Assembly (NCBI GenBank): GCA_036821485.1
Contig: DAISJM010000005.1
Location: 52,117-116,116, forward strand
Reading direction: 5' to 3'
DNA length: 64,000 nt
Source of the DNA: DAISJM01 sp036821485
Lineage (GTDB): Bacteria; Verrucomicrobiota; Kiritimatiellia; CAIQIC01; JAGNIJ01
The notes below the pieces were generated by a model. That model made no database searches. It was not told the DNA's origin and saw nothing but the letters and a program-made list of their open reading frames with translations. The position numbers and the translations under genes are program-made. Shown one piece after another: positions 8,037-16,747 of this stretch. Position 1 is the stretch's first letter; the number at the start of each line of letters is the position of its first letter.

Positions 8037-10124
8037 ATGGCTAGACAGATACCTATTTCGAGGATCAGGAACATCGGCATCATGGCGCATATCGATGCCG
8101 GCAAGACCACGGTCAGCGAGCGCATCCTCTTTTACACGGGGAAAACGCACAAGCTGGGCGAGGTCCATGAGGGCGCCACGCAGCTCGACTGGATGCCCCA
8201 GGAGCGCGAGCGCGGTATCACCATTACGTCGGCCGCCACGACCACCACCTGGAAGGATCACCAGATTACGCTGATCGACACCCCAGGGCACGTGGACTTC
8301 ACGGTCGAAGTCGAACGCAGTCTGCGCGTGCTCGATGGCGCCATCGCACTCTTCTGCGCGGTCGGCGGCGTCGAACCCCAGTCCGAGAAGGTCTGGCACC
8401 AGAGCGAGAAGTACAATGTGCCCAAGATCGCCTTTATCAACAAGATGGACCGTACCGGCGCCGACTTCTTCGGCGTGCTGGGGGAGATTCAGAATGAACT
8501 GGGCGCCAACGCCGTGCCCGTCGTTGTTCCCATCGGCAAGGAAGAGAATTTCTGCGGCATCATCGACCTCGTTATGATGAAAGCCGTGTTCTACGATGAA
8601 GACTCCCAGGGCACCCGTTTCCGCGAGGAAGAAATCCCCGCGGACAAGATGGAAAAGGCGCGGAAGTGGCGTGCCAACCTCGTGGAAAAGTGCGCCGAAC
8701 AGGACGATTCGTTGATCGAGAAGTTTCTCGAAACGGGCGATCTAACCCAGGAGGAGATCATCGGCATCCTGCGCAAGGCGACCATGGCGCGCCGCGTGGT
8801 TCCCGTTTATTGCGGTTCCGCGTTCAAGAACAAGGGTATCCAGCGCCTGCTCGACGGCGTGCTCCGTTGCCTGCCGGCGCCCAACGAGATTCCGCCCATC
8901 ATTTGCGCCAAGGAGCAGGAAGCCAACATCCGCGAGCCGACCGATGACTCGCCGTTCTCCGCCGTGGCGTTCAAGATCATGGCCGACAAGCACATGGGCA
9001 AGTTGACGTACTGCCGCATCTACTCCGGCACCCTCTCGCAGGGCGACACCGTCTACAACAGCACGCGCGACAAGACCCAGCGCATTGGCCGCATCCTCCG
9101 CATGCATGCGAATCGACAGGAGCCGATCGAGAAGGCGTTCTGCGGCGACATTGTCGCCATCGTTGGCCTGAGCGACACCAAGACCGGTGACACGATTTGC
9201 CACGAAGATCATCCGATCCACCTGGAAGCCATCGAGTTCCCGGCACCTGTTGTGTCCATCAGCATCTCGCCGGAGAGCACCGCCGACAACGAGCGGCTGG
9301 GCGAGGCCCTGCACCGGCTGGCCGACGAGGATCCGACGTTCACGGTTTCTTTCGACAAGGAAACCAACGAGACGATCATCTCCGGCATGGGCGAACTCCA
9401 CCTGGAAATCATCGTGGACCGGCTCAAGCGCGAGTTCAACGTCTCCGCCAAGGTGGGCCGGCCGGAAGTTGCGTACCGCGAAACCACCACCGTGGCGACC
9501 GAAGGTCAGGGCAAGTACGTCAAGCAGTCCGGCGGTCACGGCCAATACGGCGACGTTTGGCTGCGGCTTGAACCATTGGATGCCGGTGGCGGCTACGAGT
9601 TCGTCGACGATATCGTCGGCGGCAGCATCCCGCAGAACTTCATTCCGGCCGTCCAGAAGGGCGTCGTCAAGGCCATGGCCCACGGCCCGTTCGCGGGGTA
9701 CCCCGTGGTGGACCTGCGCGTCACGCTGTTCGACGGTTCGTACCACGACGTCGATTCGAGCGACATCGCCTTCCAGGAAGCGGCGCGTATCGCGTTCAAG
9801 AATCTGTTCCTCAAGGGCCAGCCGGAATTGATCGAGCCCATCATGTCGATCGAAGTGGTCACGCCCGAGGAGTTCATGGGTCCGGCCACCAGCTCGATCT
9901 GTCAGCGCCGCGGTCGCATCGAATCGATGGAGCGCAAGGGCGAGCTGCAGATCATCCACGGCATGGTGCCGCTGGCGGAAATGTTCGGCTACTCCAACGC
10001 GCTCCGGACCCTGACGCAGGGCCGCGCCAACTTCAGCATGCACTTCGAACACTACGAAGCCGTGCCGGATGCTCTCGCGACGACGATTGTCGAAAAGCGC
10101 CGCCTCGAGAAGAAAGTTCGCTGA
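8037..10124 (+). CDS. fusA: Translation elongation factor G
   Basis: A 695-residue ribosomal translocase GTPase of normal length. The G domain shows AHIDAGKTT (P-loop), ERERGITITSA (switch I), DTPGHVDF (G3) and NKMD (G4). Domains II to V follow, with GMGELHLEIIVDRL and GGHGQYGDV in the region of domains III-IV. It is a canonical EF-G by motif content rather than a ribosome-protection paralogue. The start at 8037 is set by GAGGTGGA and by the usual MARQ-type N-terminus; a GTG 12 nt upstream is less likely. There is no rpsL/rpsG/tuf neighbourhood here, unlike the classical str operon. Confidence 0.96.
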   Translation: MARQIPISRIRNIGIMAHIDAGKTTVSERILFYTGKTHKLGEVHEGATQLDWMPQERERGITITSAATTTTWKDHQITLIDTPGHVDFTVEVERSLRVLDGAIALFCAVGGVEPQSEKVWHQSEKYNVPKIAFINKMDRTGADFFGVLGEIQNELGANAVPVVVPIGKEENFCGIIDLVMMKAVFYDEDSQGTRFREEEIPADKMEKARKWRANLVEKCAEQDDSLIEKFLETGDLTQEEIIGILRKATMARRVVPVYCGSAFKNKGIQRLLDGVLRCLPAPNEIPPIICAKEQEANIREPTDDSPFSAVAFKIMADKHMGKLTYCRIYSGTLSQGDTVYNSTRDKTQRIGRILRMHANRQEPIEKAFCGDIVAIVGLSDTKTGDTICHEDHPIHLEAIEFPAPVVSISISPESTADNERLGEALHRLADEDPTFTVSFDKETNETIISGMGELHLEIIVDRLKREFNVSAKVGRPEVAYRETTTVATEGQGKYVKQSGGHGQYGDVWLRLEPLDAGGGYEFVDDIVGGSIPQNFIPAVQKGVVKAMAHGPFAGYPVVDLRVTLFDGSYHDVDSSDIAFQEAARIAFKNLFLKGQPELIEPIMSIEVVTPEEFMGPATSSICQRRGRIESMERKGELQIIHGMVPLAEMFGYSNALRTLTQGRANFSMHFEHYEAVPDALATTIVEKRRLEKKVR

Positions 10125-10228
10125 TCATCCGCGTGTTCCGCGGTTACTGACGGCTGTCTGTGGCGTCAAAACGCCGCAGATGCACTTTCTTCTTGCGCGG
10201 GGGGGCGGTGAGGGATAGACATAGGGTC

Positions 10229-10906
10229 ATGAGCGCGGACATTGCTTATCCTACTTCCAGCGGCCCCCGAAAAATCAACATCCTGGTTTTGTGCATTCAT
10301 CCCGAGTTGGGTGAGGCCTTTTTGCAGAGCGTGTGCACCGGCGCGTCTGGGACCAGTGGCGAAACGGTGGTCGAAAACCGCCCGATCCAGATGGAAGTGC
10401 TCGCGGGCGACCCCCGCCTCACGCCCACCTGGGACGAGAGCCTGAAGAAAGCCGATGCGATTGCGCTCCTCGTCCGCTTTCTCGATGTCATCTCGCTCGA
10501 CAAGATCCGCGCCATTTACCGCCGGCTCCCCAGCGAGCGGACTTCCCCGATGTCTGTCGTCCTCTTCCGCGAGGAAGGGGAAATCGATTTCAAGATGAGC
10601 TGCCCCGCGTGCGGCCAGAAGCTGTGGGTGCGCGATACGGACATCGGCAAACGCGGCCGTTGCCCGAACTGCAAGAAGGCCTTCAAGCTTCCGTCGCAGG
10701 CCGGCCATCTCAAGTCTCAGCTCATGCTGCCCGACGCCGTGCCCGCGCTGACCGTCGTGCGCGGCAAGCCGGCCACCTGCCGCGGCGCCCTCGCGAGCCT
10801 TCTGGCCTACCTCAGCGGCACCATCGTGCCGGGGGCCGAGAAGCTCGACCAGGAAACGCTCAAGAAGACCACCGTCCGCGTCCAGATTCAGGACACGGAG
10901 AGCTGA
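10229..10906 (+). CDS. zinc-ribbon protein of unknown function
   Basis: A 225-residue protein I do not recognise. Residues about 12-110 look like an alpha/beta domain (INILVLCIHPELGEAFLQ, then KADAIALLVRFLDVISLDKI). It then has a zinc ribbon with CPACGQ and CPNCKKAF, the four cysteines being about 20 residues apart. A similar N-terminal ribbon occurs in the kinase gene at 14,260, so the two may belong to the same regulatory style. The C-terminal part (VPALTVVRGKPATCRGALASLLAYLSG) has no recognisable motif. The start at 10,229 follows an AGGG-type ribosome site; an earlier ATG-like codon would add an Arg-rich stretch. Downstream is the triple palindrome. Confidence 0.6.
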   Translation: MSADIAYPTSSGPRKINILVLCIHPELGEAFLQSVCTGASGTSGETVVENRPIQMEVLAGDPRLTPTWDESLKKADAIALLVRFLDVISLDKIRAIYRRLPSERTSPMSVVLFREEGEIDFKMSCPACGQKLWVRDTDIGKRGRCPNCKKAFKLPSQAGHLKSQLMLPDAVPALTVVRGKPATCRGALASLLAYLSGTIVPGAEKLDQETLKKTTVRVQIQDTES

Positions 10907-10925
10907 TCGGGCGGTTCGACACCTG

Positions 10926-11007
10926 TTTTTCCAAGCATTGGAAAAAGTGTCGCCATTTTTTCCAACCCTTGGAAATTTTGCCCCCGGTTTTTCCAAGGAT
11001 TGGAAAA
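10926..11007. repeat. three phased TTCCAA-N3-TTGGAA palindromes
   Basis: Palindromes lie at 10926-10946 (TTTTTCCAA GCA TTGGAAAAA), 10959-10975 (TTTCCAA CCC TTGGAAA) and 10989-11007 (TTTTCCAA GGA TTGGAAAA). Their centres are at 10936, 10967 and 10998, exactly 31 bp apart, about three helical turns. They fill the gap before the thioesterase gene, the last ending 20 nt before its ATG. They may be repressor or activator operators, or RNA hairpins. Confidence 0.85.
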
Positions 11008-11027
11008 GTTGTTGAGAGGTCCCGATC

Positions 11028-11531
11028 ATGACACACGCAACGCGAAAACTTACCGGTAAACTTCCCTGGACCCGCTCCTGCTTCGTCTGCGGCGAGAGCA
11101 ATCCGCACGGCCTCCACTCCCGGTCGCGTATTGAGGACGGCCGCGTGATGCTGGATTACACGACCCGCGAGTCGGACCGCGGCTATCGCCACATCATGCA
11201 CGGCGGCATCGCCGTGACGTTGCTGGACGAGGTGATGACCTGGGCCGCGATCTCCGCCACGGGCCGCGTCTGTGTCGCCGCGGAGCTCGGCGCCCGCCTC
11301 AAGCAGCCGATCCGCGTACCGGAACAACTTCGCGTCGAAGGGTGGACGACCCGGGTAACGTCCAGATTGATCATGACGGAAGGCCGCATCATCGGCCCCG
11401 ACGGTGCGGAACGCCTTACGGCCACGGGCAAATATGTGCCGATGCCGGAGGATCAGTTGGAGCTGACCGAGAAGGACTTCGTGCTTTCGGGCGACACGAT
11501 TCCGCCCAAAGAAATCATGGGCGGGCACTGA
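11028..11531 (+). CDS. PaaI-type hotdog thioesterase
   Basis: A 167-residue hotdog-fold protein. SCFVCGESNPHGLH near the N-terminus and HIMHGGIAVTLLDEVMTW in the central helix are typical of PaaI/acyl-CoA thioesterases; the HGG and the acidic residue of LLDE belong to the active-site helix. It probably hydrolyses an acyl- or aryl-CoA; the substrate is not evident. A GAGAGG stretch lies just upstream of the ATG, between the last palindrome and the gene. Transcription may be controlled by the three phased palindromes. It converges on udg. Confidence 0.85.
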   Translation: MTHATRKLTGKLPWTRSCFVCGESNPHGLHSRSRIEDGRVMLDYTTRESDRGYRHIMHGGIAVTLLDEVMTWAAISATGRVCVAAELGARLKQPIRVPEQLRVEGWTTRVTSRLIMTEGRIIGPDGAERLTATGKYVPMPEDQLELTEKDFVLSGDTIPPKEIMGGH

Positions 11532-11537
11532 CGTTTT

Positions 11538-11603
11538 GGTAGGGCGAGGCGTCCCTGCCGAGCCGGAAAGCGAAACGGATCACCGCGGAGGGTTCGCCCT
11601 ACC
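11538..11603. repeat. GTAGGGCGA-type inverted repeat
   Basis: Arms GGTAGGGCGA (11538-11547) and TCGCCCTACC (11594-11603) are perfect complements around a GC-rich centre. It lies between two convergent genes and overlaps the last base of udg. It resembles dispersed GTAGGGCGAGGC-type repeats of other genomes and may act as a two-way terminator. Confidence 0.6.
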
Positions 11604-12439
11604 TACTTCTTCTTTATCGGTGGCGGTTGGCGGCCGAGTTTGGCAAGGACGGCTTTCATGTCTTCCCAGACGAACTTCTTGCCCGCCGAATTTCTCAACA
11701 GGTAGGCCGGGTGATAGGTCGGCATTACGTCGATGCCCTGATGGGTCATCCACTGGCCGCGCAGCCGCGTGATGCCCGTCTCGACGTTCAGCAGGCCGCG
11801 TACTGCGGTTGCCCCGAGCGCGACAATAACCTTCGGCTGAAGCAGCGCAATCTGTTCCGTGAGATAGGGCATGCACGCCTGCATTTCATCCGGCGTGGGC
11901 GTCCGGTTTTCCGGCGGGCGGCATTTCACGATGTTGCCGATGAAGACCTGCTCGCGCGTGAGGCCCATGGCTTCGATGATTTTCGTCAGGAGCTGGCCTG
12001 CGCGGCCGACAAAGGCCAGGCCCTGCGCATCTTCATCTGCTCCCGGGCCTTCGCCGATGAACATGATCTCGGGCGTGGGTGTGCCCTGGCCCGGCACGGT
12101 GTTCGTCCGGGTCTTGTGCAGGCGGCATTTCTCGCACGCGGCGACGCGGCCGGCGATCTTCTTCAGACCGGCGGTGACATCGCTCGCGGGCAGCCGGGGG
12201 GTGTCCTCTGCGGGTGCAGGAGCGGGCGCGGAAGCGGGTTGAGCAAAGAGCGATTCCTGTGGCTGCGCCTGCGAGCGCGGCGGAACCATGCCCAGCTCCT
12301 TGAGGTTCGTGGCGGACACCTCGACCTGTGTCACGCCTTCGTCCTTGAGGTGTTGAAGGTAGTCACCGAGTTGACCGATCACGCGGCCAAGTTGTTCGCG
12401 CGGTGTATTGCTGGAGGCTTCAGTCGTCATCACGGCCAT
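11603..12439 (-). CDS. Uracil-DNA glycosylase, family 4 type (4Fe-4S)
   Basis: A 278-residue protein. The C-terminal 190 residues are a family 4 uracil-DNA glycosylase: CEKCRLHKTR begins the iron-sulfur region, GEGPGADEDAQGLAFVGRAG is the uracil-binding motif A, NIVKCRPPENRTP carries further cluster cysteines, and TYHPAYLLR is the C-terminal motif. It removes uracil from DNA to start base-excision repair. The first 80 residues are low-complexity and Pro/Ala-rich, an N-terminal extension seen in some family members. The start may be 12,439 or the ATG at 12,430; both overlap the end of rluD, so the genes are coupled. Third gene of the lgt-rluD-udg run. Confidence 0.92.
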   Translation of the reverse strand: MAVMTTEASSNTPREQLGRVIGQLGDYLQHLKDEGVTQVEVSATNLKELGMVPPRSQAQPQESLFAQPASAPAPAPAEDTPRLPASDVTAGLKKIAGRVAACEKCRLHKTRTNTVPGQGTPTPEIMFIGEGPGADEDAQGLAFVGRAGQLLTKIIEAMGLTREQVFIGNIVKCRPPENRTPTPDEMQACMPYLTEQIALLQPKVIVALGATAVRGLLNVETGITRLRGQWMTHQGIDVMPTYHPAYLLRNSAGKKFVWEDMKAVLAKLGRQPPPIKKK

Positions 12440-13373
12440 TTTGCATGGATGTCTTCAGTGCGGCCAGCAGGTTTTTCATATCGTCCGGCATTGGCGAGAC
12501 GAATTCCAGGTCTTTGCCGGTACGCGGGTGCTGGAACGCGAGGCGTTCGGCGTGGAGCATCTGGCGCTCGGCGGGGGCCGGAAGTTTGGTTTGGCGCGCG
12601 CGGCCGTACTGGCGATCGCCGACGACGGGGTGGCCGATGTGGGCGAGATGGACGCGAATCTGATGGGTACGTCCCGTCTCGATGCGCACGCGAAGAAAGG
12701 AAACATCGGCAAATGTGGCGACAGTTTCGTAGTTGGTCACCGCCGGTTTGCCAGAGTGCGGGCTGGCGCTCATTTTTTTGCGGTTGTGAGGGTTGCGGCC
12801 GACGAGCGTTTCAATCCGGCCCGTGGGTGGGCGCGGCCGGCCCCAGACGAGAGCGACGTATTCCTTCCGCACGCTGCGGCCTTTGAACTGTGCGGCGAGA
12901 TTCATCATCGCCTGTTCATTCTTCGCGACGACGAGCGTGCCGCTCGTATCAAGGTCGAGCCGGTGAACGATGCCGGGCCGAAGTTCGCCGCCGATGCCCT
13001 TCAGGTCGGTGCAGTGGTGGAGCAGGGCGTTGACGAGAGTGCCCGAGTCGTGGCCGGGCGCGGGATGCACGACGAGGCCGGGCGGTTTGTTGATGACGAT
13101 GAGGTCGGCGTCCTCGTAGAGGATGTTCAGCGGGATGGCTTCGGGCGCGACTTCCACGGAGACGGGCGGGGGGATGTGGATGTCGATGACGTCACCCTCG
13201 CGGATTTCCTGGCTGGGTTTGCGGACCTGCGCGTTGACGGTGACGAGGCCGGCCTTGATCAGTTCCTGCCAGCGGGCGCGGGAATGTTCGGGAAACTGGC
13301 TGCTGAGCCATGCGTCCAGACGCGAGGGCGGACCCGGCATGCGGAGGGATTGGTGGGTACCGCCTGATTCCAT
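12420..13373 (-). CDS. rluD: RluA/RluD-family 23S rRNA pseudouridine synthase
   Basis: A 317-residue protein. An S4 domain (SRLDAWLSSQFPEHSRARWQ, about 16-80) is followed by the pseudouridine synthase domain with HRLDLDTSGTLVVAK, whose Asp is catalytic, and with GRTHQIRVHLAHIGHP near the C-terminus. RluD modifies helix 69 of 23S rRNA; other RluA-family targets cannot be excluded from sequence alone. It lies 15 bp after lgt and overlaps udg, so the three form an operon on the minus strand. Confidence 0.92.
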   Translation of the reverse strand: MESGGTHQSLRMPGPPSRLDAWLSSQFPEHSRARWQELIKAGLVTVNAQVRKPSQEIREGDVIDIHIPPPVSVEVAPEAIPLNILYEDADLIVINKPPGLVVHPAPGHDSGTLVNALLHHCTDLKGIGGELRPGIVHRLDLDTSGTLVVAKNEQAMMNLAAQFKGRSVRKEYVALVWGRPRPPTGRIETLVGRNPHNRKKMSASPHSGKPAVTNYETVATFADVSFLRVRIETGRTHQIRVHLAHIGHPVVGDRQYGRARQTKLPAPAERQMLHAERLAFQHPRTGKDLEFVSPMPDDMKNLLAALKTSMQNGRDDD

Positions 13374-13388
13374 CGGGTTGTTGCTCCG

Positions 13389-14129
13389 TTACGGGTTGGG
13401 TGCTTTTCTCCGTCGCAGCACAAGCCAGAGGATCACGCCAGTGATGAAAAGCACGACGCTGACTTCCTGTGCGATATCGAGGCCGGACCAGCGCATGCGC
13501 TGATCGCCGCGAAGATACTCGAGCAGGAATCGGCCGACGGGATACGTCATGAGATAGGTGGCGAGCACCATGCCGTTGGTCTTGCGGCGACGGTAGATGC
13601 GGAGCAGGAGCAGGTAGACGCCGATGTTGAGGGCGGCCTCGATCAGTTGCACGGGGTAGCGGTAGTCATCGGCGTTGAAGATGGCCCACCGGCAAGTGGT
13701 GGCGAGGCCGTAGCAGCAGCCGTTCATGAAGCAGCCGAGTCGACCGAGCGCATGGCCGAGGGGCAGGGCGCTGACGGCGAGGTCGGCGATGGAGAGGAGG
13801 GGGAGCTTGCGCAGGCGGGCGAAAAGGATGATGCCCAGCGCGGCGCCGATGAATCCGCCGTAATAGATCAGGCCGCCGCGGTCGATACGGAGGATTTCCA
13901 GCGGGGCATCGCGGAAATAGTCGAGATTGGCCAGAATATAGGCCACGCGGGCGCCGAGAATGCCGGACAGCATGACCCAGAAGCCCAGTTCGGAACCAAA
14001 GCCCTCAGGGCGTTTCTCTCGGCGGGCGATGAAGGTCCAGTGCGTGACGGCGGCGAGAAAGCCGAGGGCCACGAAAACGCCGTACCAATAAATGGGTCGG
14101 CTGCCGATGTAGAAACATACGGGGTCCAT
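13389..14129 (-). CDS. lgt: Prolipoprotein diacylglyceryl transferase
   Basis: A 246-residue inner-membrane enzyme that attaches diacylglycerol to the lipobox cysteine of prolipoproteins. Seven hydrophobic segments are visible. The signature HALGRLGCFMNGCCYG is present, with its essential Arg and Asn, as are IYYGGFIGA and the C-terminal GRFLLEYLRGD. The length is typical. The ATG at 14,129 is preceded only by a run of C residues, with no ribosome site; a -10-like TATAAG lies 8 nt upstream, so the mRNA may be leaderless. First gene of the lgt-rluD-udg operon. Confidence 0.95.
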   Translation of the reverse strand: MDPVCFYIGSRPIYWYGVFVALGFLAAVTHWTFIARREKRPEGFGSELGFWVMLSGILGARVAYILANLDYFRDAPLEILRIDRGGLIYYGGFIGAALGIILFARLRKLPLLSIADLAVSALPLGHALGRLGCFMNGCCYGLATTCRWAIFNADDYRYPVQLIEAALNIGVYLLLLRIYRRRKTNGMVLATYLMTYPVGRFLLEYLRGDQRMRWSGLDIAQEVSVVLFITGVILWLVLRRRKAPNP

Positions 14130-14137
14130 GGGGGGGA

Positions 14138-14167
14138 CTTATACCAGACAGGGGTGGGGATGGACAA
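14138..14167 (-). promoter_or_regulatory. candidate lgt promoter (leaderless)
   Basis: On the minus strand TTGTCC (14167-14162), an 18-nt spacer and TATAAG (14143-14138). Initiation 7-9 nt later would fall on or next to the lgt ATG at 14129. Confidence 0.5.
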
Positions 14168-14259
14168 CCGCGCGGGTGATGGATTGCTGTGCGCCGTGAT
14201 TCGGCGTTGAACAATGGCTTCTGCGTTGCTACGCTCTCGGTGGTTATAAGGGGATTACC

Positions 14260-16734
14260 GTGGCAGAGCACGAGGCCATCGACGTCATAGCCGATCAGGT
14301 AGAGAAAATCGCCTGTCGCAAGTGCGGTCGTCACCTCGACGTCTCCAAGCTGCCGATGTTCTCCAAGGTCGAGTGTCCCGACTGCAAAACCCAGCAAACC
14401 GTTCCCGCGCGTCTCGGCCAATTTCTGCTTCTTGAAGTGCTCGGCGCGGGCGGCATGGGCGCTGTGTACCAGGCACTCGATCAATCGCTGGGCCGCTATG
14501 TGGCCATCAAGGTGATGCGGCGCGCGATGGGCGAGGATCCGGCGTTCGTCGAGAATTTCATGCGCGAAGCGCGCGCAGCGGCGGCATTGAATCATCGCAA
14601 CGTGGTGCAGATCTATTCCTGCGGGCAGGAAAAGGGTCAGCCGTACATCGTGATGGAACTCGTTTCCGGTGGCCGGCTTGACGAGATGATTGCCCAGGGC
14701 AATCCGATCGAGGAAGTGCGCGCCCTGGAAATCGGCATCGATGTGACGGAAGGTCTGAAGGCGGCCAATGACGTGGGGCTGATCCACGGCGACGTGAAGC
14801 CGGCCAACATTCTTTTCGACAAGAACGGCATTGCGAAGGTGGCAGACTTTGGCCTGGCGCGGTTCGTCGCATGGCAGCAGGACCGCGGGGAGGTATGGGG
14901 CACGCCGTATTACATCGCGCCGGAAAAGGCGCGCGGCCAGAAGGTCGATCATCGGTCCGATATCTACAGCCTCGGGGCGACGCTGTATCACGCTCTCGGC
15001 GCGAAGCCGCCGTTTGACGGCAAGACCGCGACGGATGTGGTGCTGGCGCGTTTGAAGAATCCGGCCATCGGTCTCCGCGTGATTCGTCCCTCGCTTCAGC
15101 CGGAGACGGCCGATGTGATCGCGCGCACGTTGGAATCAGATCCCTTCATGCGCTATCCGACGTACTCATCACTGCTGGCGGATCTTCGCGAAGCGCTTCG
15201 CGTGGCGAAGCAGGAGCAGCGCTCTGTCCACACGAAGGTGAAGAAATCGCCGACGGGTCCAGTGGTGGCCATCGTGCTGATGCTGCTGGCGGCACTGGCG
15301 ATTGTCATCGGCAGTCTGCAGTGGACCAGCGGGCGGAAGGAAAAGGCGAAGGAAAAGGCTGGCGAGACGGTTGCGCCCGCCGTGACCAACGCACAGGAAG
15401 CAGCCCAGGTGACCACGGGCGAGCAGGAAAACGTGCAGGCCCAGGCCCAGAAGGTGGCGGCCATTGTTCAGCCCTTCACGCCGGCGCATGAGCAGGCGCT
15501 CAACGAAGCCGTGGCGCAGTTGGTCCGCGGAAATCCCACGGCGATGCGCGATCAATTGCAGGATTTGTACGACAAATCGTCAGCGATCGGTATGGGGCGG
15601 TTCTGGATCCGTCTTTTCCAGGCGGTGGCGTGCTGGGCGGGGCAGCGCGATCAGGATGCCGTGATCTATCTTCAGGAGGTGCGCAACGCGTTGTTCGAGT
15701 CGCCGGATCCGTCGCGGCCGCATCCCGGCAACATGCCGCAGACGCTGGCCAAGCTGATGCTCAAGCAGGTGGATGAGGGGGCCGTATCCTTCGAGGCGGC
15801 GCGCCGACCGCCTTGGTATGGGGATTTCGCCGAGTTCTACCTTGGGCTGGATTTCCTGCGCGAGGGCAACGTGAAACGGGCCAAGGATTTCTTCAGCTCC
15901 TATCTCTCCAAGCAGGGCAAGGATCCGACATGGCCCTACAGCTTCCAGCCCATTGCAAAAATGTGTGTGGAACAGATTGATGAGTTCGCACAGGTCCAGG
16001 ACAAGGCAGCCCAACTCATTGCCAACAAGCAGGCCGCGAAGGCCCGCGCGTTGCTCGAGGAGTTCCGGTTCAAATCGAGCGCGCTGATGTTCCCCTTGGC
16101 GGAATTGGCGCTTACGCGCGTCAAGGCCGCCGAGTCGAAGGAATTGGAAGAGCAGCGCCGGGCGGATCGGATTGCCCACCGCGAATTGGTGCAGGTGGAC
16201 TTGGATCGCATCGAGGAGGTTCGCACCGCAAACCTCCCGTTTGTGGCGCAGAAAGATTTCCGGAAAGCCAGCGCGGCGCTGTCCAAGGTGTTGTCTGAAC
16301 TGAAGACCAGCGAGGGTCAGCAGACCTACATGGGCCTTCGGGAGATGTACGACCGGATGGATGGATTGAAGCGTTTTCTGATCACGCGGATTTCAGCGTC
16401 TCCCTATCGCGGCGGGGCAAGGACGGAGTTGGGTGGTGACGCCGTCGGCGCCGACTTAAATGGCATTCGCGTGGCGCTGGGCTCGCATGGCGAGATGGTT
16501 CTGCCGTGGCCGGAAATCAGCCCCCGCTTGCTGGCGCAACTGTTCGGTTATTATGTCACCGACACGTCGTTGTCGGATGCGGACCGGGCAGACGAGAATC
16601 TCTCCATGGCCGTCTTCTGCTACGAGACGACGGCCTTCCGTGCGGCCGCCCAGTACGCGGAACAGGCGGTCAAGCTGGACCCTGCCATCAAGGTCAAAGT
16701 TCGCCGGCTGATGCCGAGCCTCCTGCCGGACTGA
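14260..16734 (+). CDS. membrane serine/threonine protein kinase with N-terminal zinc ribbon
   Basis: An 824-residue protein. A zinc ribbon comes first (CRKC and CPDC at about residues 19-42). A Hanks-type kinase domain follows (about 52-315) with GAGGMGAVY (P-loop), VAIKVM (ATP-anchoring Lys), DFGLARF and GTPYYIAPEKA. The catalytic loop reads HGDVKPAN, so the Arg of HRD is Gly (non-RD). One membrane helix lies at about 333-352. The 470-residue remainder, presumably extracytoplasmic, is rich in helices and resembles TPR-like sequence. The GTG start has AAGGGG 7 nt upstream. It is divergent from lgt and converges on the peroxiredoxin gene. It is probably a signalling kinase; its targets are unknown. 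Confidence 0.9.
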   Translation: MAEHEAIDVIADQVEKIACRKCGRHLDVSKLPMFSKVECPDCKTQQTVPARLGQFLLLEVLGAGGMGAVYQALDQSLGRYVAIKVMRRAMGEDPAFVENFMREARAAAALNHRNVVQIYSCGQEKGQPYIVMELVSGGRLDEMIAQGNPIEEVRALEIGIDVTEGLKAANDVGLIHGDVKPANILFDKNGIAKVADFGLARFVAWQQDRGEVWGTPYYIAPEKARGQKVDHRSDIYSLGATLYHALGAKPPFDGKTATDVVLARLKNPAIGLRVIRPSLQPETADVIARTLESDPFMRYPTYSSLLADLREALRVAKQEQRSVHTKVKKSPTGPVVAIVLMLLAALAIVIGSLQWTSGRKEKAKEKAGETVAPAVTNAQEAAQVTTGEQENVQAQAQKVAAIVQPFTPAHEQALNEAVAQLVRGNPTAMRDQLQDLYDKSSAIGMGRFWIRLFQAVACWAGQRDQDAVIYLQEVRNALFESPDPSRPHPGNMPQTLAKLMLKQVDEGAVSFEAARRPPWYGDFAEFYLGLDFLREGNVKRAKDFFSSYLSKQGKDPTWPYSFQPIAKMCVEQIDEFAQVQDKAAQLIANKQAAKARALLEEFRFKSSALMFPLAELALTRVKAAESKELEEQRRADRIAHRELVQVDLDRIEEVRTANLPFVAQKDFRKASAALSKVLSELKTSEGQQTYMGLREMYDRMDGLKRFLITRISASPYRGGARTELGGDAVGADLNGIRVALGSHGEMVLPWPEISPRLLAQLFGYYVTDTSLSDADRADENLSMAVFCYETTAFRAAAQYAEQAVKLDPAIKVKVRRLMPSLLPD

Positions 16735-16747
16735 AGCCCCTCTTTCC

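Noticed and set aside
8742..10052. 436-codon open frame on the minus strand inside fusA
   Set aside because: Shadow of EF-G codon bias; no motif and no ribosome site.
10926..11007. short spaced repeats like a small CRISPR array
   Set aside because: Units are palindromes with 3-bp centres and gaps of about 12-14 bp; no spacers of normal length and no cas genes.
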